Part shown: in pieces, positions 59,257 through 64,000 of the stretch | How the letters are laid out: each line of letters opens with the position of its first letter | Position numbering within the stretch: position 1 is the stretch's first letter | Assembly: GCA_007844125.1 (NCBI GenBank) | Contig: CM017559.1 | Span: forward strand, 33,447,363-33,511,362 | Source: Sinonovacula constricta | Lineage: Eukaryota > Mollusca > Bivalvia > Cardiida > Solecurtidae | Length of the DNA: 64,000 bases | Direction of reading: 5' to 3' | The notes under the pieces: generated by a model | The model's database searches: none | Told to the model about the DNA's origin: nothing | What the model saw: the letters and a program-made list of their open reading frames with translations, nothing else | Made by a program: the position numbers and the translations under genes

Positions 59257-61560
59257 GTGTCAAGTTTACTACAAACCTTATATAATCTTGTTTGTATTTT
59301 CTATAAAGCTGCATGCAGTTCAGAACATTTCAGCCGACACTCACTTGGAGTGGTCTGGCAAACATTGCCGAGGATACCGAATGCTGCTTTTGTACTATAC
59401 TTGCGAAAATACGTAGCTTTTATCATTATCGCCACACTTCTATACAAGAGTGTGTATATATCGAAGATGAAGCGTTGAGTCTCTTGTTAAGTTTATTCAT
59501 AGAATGGGTGGTTTTTATCAATGCGAGCCTCTTTGAAAATATCCGGGCTTGCCTTGCGCCACAATTCTAAATAGGTTAAAAGCAAGATTAGAAAGCTACG
59601 CTTAATTAGAGAATTCCCTCTGATAAATTGTCTTTCGTTGACCAGTTTTTCAAAATCCATCTGGAAATTTGTGTGTGTTTTTGTTTGTTACGATGAAGTT
59701 ATTGTTTTCAGCTTAAGGGGTGATGTGTTAAAGAAAAGTAATTATATTGATCTTTTATCATTGTTATTTCCTTTCCTTTTTCTTCCCTATTTTTACAGTT
59801 TCACGTATGATGTACAAATACCCGTAAAAGTAAAAAAAGAGATCGGACAGACAATCATGGCGACCCATATTTGTTCTTCACAAATCAACGGCATAAGTAT
59901 TAAAGCTTATTCGAAGAATATATTAAAACGAATTTTAATGAAATTCACTCGAATGTCTCAACTTTATTACCTATTAGTTGGAATAGAATACCGATTGATC
60001 AGTTAGTTATAACATTTTTATAGTGTCAAAACTTTAATCTAAGTGTTATAAAATATGAATAGTGAATAGCTTTGGATTTGTAGTTGTCTTATGGTTTCTA
60101 CTTCTTTGTTATAAACGTTCATGTCACTGACCTTCGTTCAGGTTGACTTTATATTGACTGATTTTCTGCTTGAAGCACCTTAAACTTACTTAGAAATACA
60201 TACACGAATTGTTGTATTATAGTGTAGATATTGATCAAAATCCTTTCAATGGCAAATGAACATTAACTTACTCATAATCGCGTTTAATATGCATTAATAG
60301 TAAGTCAGTTAAATGGGTTCACAAGCTTCACTAATTCAAACATTGTTTAAGATGCTTCCAAGGTTATGAAAGGTACTGTAATATAAAAACTATATCATTT
60401 GGTGTCATCTTCCTTAACAAATTTCTACCTTTCTTAATGTACACACATAGGGGCAGATTGTCAATAAAAGATTGTCATCTAAGCAGACTGTATTTTAGTG
60501 TAGTTCTCCATCATTAGGAAGGGATTCCTCATATAACAATTTGGTCTCTGGGTATCTGTTGTTGTAATGATTACGATATTTATCTGCTCTTGATTATCGA
60601 TGTCTGACCACGCACCAAGCCATAGAGCAGACAACAGGGTAAAGCAATCAGTTTTCGCTGATGGGAAAGTTGAAAAACATCGAGGATGATTTGCAGACAC
60701 AGGAAATATGACTTGTTAAAATTATAATTGAGCGGCTGTCCTAACATCGTACATTCATAGTTATTGGCTGCTTAAAACCTGAATTTTTGTGGAATTGTTT
60801 TGAAAATGATATACTTTTCAATATACCTTTTTTCTTATTAACTAAATGAAATCTCCACCCCAACGTTTTGATTATGGCTTAAAATATTATTGATTCGAGA
60901 TATTTCTCCGAAGATTTTAACATCGAGTTTTACATATATATATACCAAATACTTTTAGTATCATCTAACCTTCACTAACTCTCAGTTGTCTACTTTGTGG
61001 TAATTCAATAGTATATATTCTATCTAGCTCATAGGAGTTGTTGTATTTTAATGGTCTATTATGATTCTAAAATTTTGCATCTACTGCACGATTATGGACA
61101 CATTGTAGCCTACCCAAAATCCAAGTTGTACCGACCAGCATATTGTCCTTGTCGGAGTTGAAAGCCGATTGAACGAGATGAAAATATATTTTAATATAAT
61201 TTTGAACGGAGTAACCTTACAGTTGAATTTTGACGGTCAAGTCTAAAGAATGTAGATTAAAAATATTTTTTATTGTAGCACATTTCAATCGAATGGAACA
61301 TCTTACATTGTACAGATATCGATGTTAGAAGCAACATCTACACTTCGATCATGTGCTTTTCAAGACGGCGGTGATAACTGTAGTTCAGCGAAACGTAATC
61401 GTAAACGTAATTTAGCAAGTTTTAAAATCACACAAACTGAGCAACATTATATATATATGGGATTCCGTTTATTACATTATTTATTAATGCAAAACACGTT
61501 ATAATGGTATTTAAAATCGCTACTTTTAAGACATATGTGTGTTTTATGTTTTTGTTTATA

Positions 61561-64000
61561 GATTGTACATTTGTAGACAAAAATGTCTACTCCATTGGCC
61601 ATTGATCCGCCCATCATTCACTATAAAGATGAGGACTCTTTGTGCTTACCCTAATCTACTCAAACTTAAAACATAATGTTTACATTTTATGTTTCAAACT
61701 ACTTGCTCGAAACAATTCTCTTTGTGTGTCCCCCAATAATAATTGACATTTTGATCCTTTTGTGTAAGAACCAACTTAAATATAACGATTTAATTATTTA
61801 ATTTTTCGAATACCACATTGATTTCTTTTAAAGAAAAACGACTTTTTAAAACTGAAAGGGTTCGATATGGAAAGTATTTTTTAATTGTTTTAACAAATTT
61901 AAATTTATTGACCTGTGCCTTATATATTACCATATTGCCCTTGTGTGGGAATGGATTAGGAAATTTCTTAATAGAAAATTGGGTACTAACTTAAATGATC
62001 ATGGTCTAAAATTCTACCAAATATGTAGATACAGCTATAAAATAGGATCTCGTTGAGTGTCGTCCAACCTCAACCTACAAGTACTTTACATAAAGTGACC
62101 TTTGGGGCATTGTTTACCGATATTGTATAACTCTCAGGCGCTTATATATTTACTATTGAAATAAGTCTGTGATTCATCGGGCATATTTATGGCCGTCTGA
62201 CAACGCCAAGCCAAAGTACCACCGACAATGAAATGTAAAAAAACTTTTGCTGCCTAGTAAATTGAATACATTTAGTATACTTTGCAAATGGACGAAATAT
62301 AACTTGATATCGTTGATAATAAAACATATTCTTTTACAGTCGAATGTCTATGAATAAGACGTGAATTGTTTTGAGCTTTAAAATTATTTGACAGGTTTTG
62401 AATAATACAAAATAGAAAGGTCTGCTTTTCCTTTCACGAAATTCTTTTATTCGTCATTTTAATCTGCAAACCTATGTTAAATGTTATTTCTTACATCTGC
62501 AGTTTTTTTGTTATAAATTTGAAACCTGTATATGACAGACAATGGACTTATTTCTCCTTTACAATGGTGTCAAAAAACTCGTTATCACAGTAAAACAAAA
62601 GCTTAAGTAATTGGAAATGTCCCGATAGTAGATTCCCATCTAATCATAGTAGTTTTATTGTTGTAGTTATTATGCAAATTTATTACCTTCTGATAATACA
62701 AAACAAAACTCAATAGACAAGCAATTACAAACATTTTAGTTTTGTTATTGTAGAGTTGCAAACTTTTGATAATTTATTAAATTTTTCCCATCTTGTATCG
62801 GCAACCTTGCCGTTCACTATTATTACAACCCAGTTCAATTGTCCAGAGTGAAGACAATATAAATGCAAACGTCAACTATGACAAGGAAAACTCTTCCAAA
62901 TTCATTGCACTTCTTAAAGCAATTGTTTTGTAGCTTCAATTTTCGTGTCCACGATCGTTCGATGAGCTACTTAGAGTTTTAGTACTAATGTATTTAGACT
63001 TACAACATGCATTAGTTCCATTTATATTATTTTTATATTATTTTATACTTTAACATTGTTTTTTGCAGAAACAACAATATTTTTAAGTTCTTTGATGGTC
63101 TTAGATGGGCAAATGCTTTTAAGCTTAAGTATTTTACTTCTCGAATAATAAACGACGAAACATAAAAAACATAAAAACGCAACAATATCACATCATGGTT
63201 TTATGAGATATCTATACAATAATACCACATGATAAGAGATGGGCATGTTTAAAAAATGACAATGATAGGGACCTGTGAAAACCGCAATATTTTCTTAAGA
63301 TAAAAGATAAACTAGCACAAGACAATGGTACACATAAAAGGTGACAAAAACAAGGAGACAAAAGAGGGGAAGGAAAACTGTTCTTGCCTAAGTAATGTCA
63401 GTATTGTCAGTCAGCAAACGGATAAACTTATGTACTTTTATTGGTTTACGAATATTAAAAAATGCCCTTGTGTCAAAACTAGGTAGCAAATAAATAAATA
63501 ACAACCGTTGAAGTTGACATTGTACAATCTTCACGGCACATCTATAATTGCCTAACGGTATCACCATTTTCTGCCTTATTTCTGTCATTTTGTAATGTTT
63601 ATACTTTAAACAGGTTCAAAGCAATCAAATAGATGTACTTTAATAATAAGGCATTTTCTCTCAAAGTAACTACTATTCATATCAGCAAGTTTAAGCTGTA
63701 AATGCAAAGCGTATGTAAGTACATTATAATTAAATAACTTGAATATTTTCTTATTTTCAAACACGTTTTAGATCTGTTTGTTTAAATGCAACATTAAACA
63801 TTTTGCAGTCCCTTGCGTAGCCTGCCGATTCGGATCGCATTTGAAAGACAGTGTATATTTTGTCAAGCTCCCTGAAGAAAAATCTAACTTGTTTAATATT
63901 CGATTTTGTTTCTGTATGAATATAATGTTTTTGTACTAGCTCGCTTGTGACTTAACTGTTTGTCAAATAATCGTATGACATTTACAGATCTACCGGAAGC
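61561..64000. other. Array unit 3, cut by the window end
   Basis: This aligns with copy B from about 45677 (ATGTCTACTCCATTGGCCAT against ATGTCTATTACACTTTTTGA) and with unit 2 from 53640. It keeps the roughly 300 bp that unit 2 lacks and does not have the insertion shared by copies A and B. No gene is recognised. Confidence 0.6.
63280..63450 (-). repeat. R190 copy in array unit 3, minus strand
   Basis: Equivalent to 54940-55130, 8.3 kb later. The minus strand has CGTAAACCAATAAAAGTACA and TTGTTTTTGTCACCTTTTAT. Confidence 0.55.

Larger units (their letters stand above)
53601..61560. other. Array unit 2
   Basis: Diverged copy of unit 1. Relative to copies B and 61570 onward it lacks about 300 bp right after its start (near 53720). 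It carries an R190 copy at 54940-55130 and a CA/TA microsatellite at 59195. No gene is recognised. Confidence 0.6.
40020..64000. repeat. Long-period tandem array, period about 7-8.4 kb
   Basis: Ordered landmarks recur at long intervals in the same orientation. GTGTCGTCCAACCTCA: 43903, 46115, 53762, 62057. GCAGAAACAACAATAT: 47621, 54772, 63065. ACCAAYATCGAATC: 40992, 48829, 56385. AACCATGCAATCGTGCCAG: 49111, 56633. CATGACTACATCTATTGTG: 50989, 57870. GATTGTCATCTAAGCA: 52049, 60470. Sequence between landmarks is also similar but has indels, giving intervals of 6.9 to 8.4 kb. At least three units are present and the last is cut by the window end. No gene, rRNA or snRNA is recognised in the unit. 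Confidence 0.85.

Overview
This is eukaryotic, AT-rich, gene-poor DNA, most likely from a bivalve mollusc. That identification is an inference. It rests on an interrupted gene with canonical GT/AG introns, several tRNA-derived SINE types, an autonomous hAT transposon whose transposase carries an intron, a non-LTR retrotransposon, and a repeat that begins AGCTCACCTGAGC and that I recognise from bivalve genomes. No prokaryotic operon, ribosome binding site or CRISPR structure is present.

Layout. 1-1710: the last two coding exons of a host gene, phosphopantothenoylcysteine decarboxylase (PPCDC, coenzyme A synthesis), reading rightward; its earlier exons lie left of the window. 1711-4650: spacer with two minus-strand SINEs and a CA microsatellite. 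4651-6952: about 55 copies of a 42-bp minisatellite. 6953-12921: spacer with a probable decayed cadherin fragment near 8940-9255. 12922-13295: an 80-bp tandem repeat, interrupted by a roughly 6.3-kb insertion (13296-19634) that holds a broken non-LTR retrotransposon; one more 80-bp unit follows. 20017-23300: a hAT transposon with terminal inverted repeats, 5-bp flanking direct repeats, and a two-exon transposase gene on the minus strand that is now broken. 24163-25600: a bivalve-type repeat element built of about ten 140-bp internal units. 25740-43290: mostly unannotated AT-rich spacer with SINEs and a dispersed family of about 190 bp called R190 here. About 40000-64000: a long-period tandem array, with landmarks recurring every 7-8.4 kb and a much younger 2-kb duplication nested inside it.

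The only clearly functional-looking gene is PPCDC. The two transposon genes show how their elements once moved (endonuclease plus reverse transcriptase; RNase H-like hAT transposase), but both carry stops and frameshifts. I found no convincing host gene between 26 and 64 kb. The items most worth a second look are the long-period array, the R190 family, the minisatellite with two open frames, and the retroelement lying exactly inside an 80-bp repeat unit. I do not see a coherent new multi-gene system, and I do not claim one.
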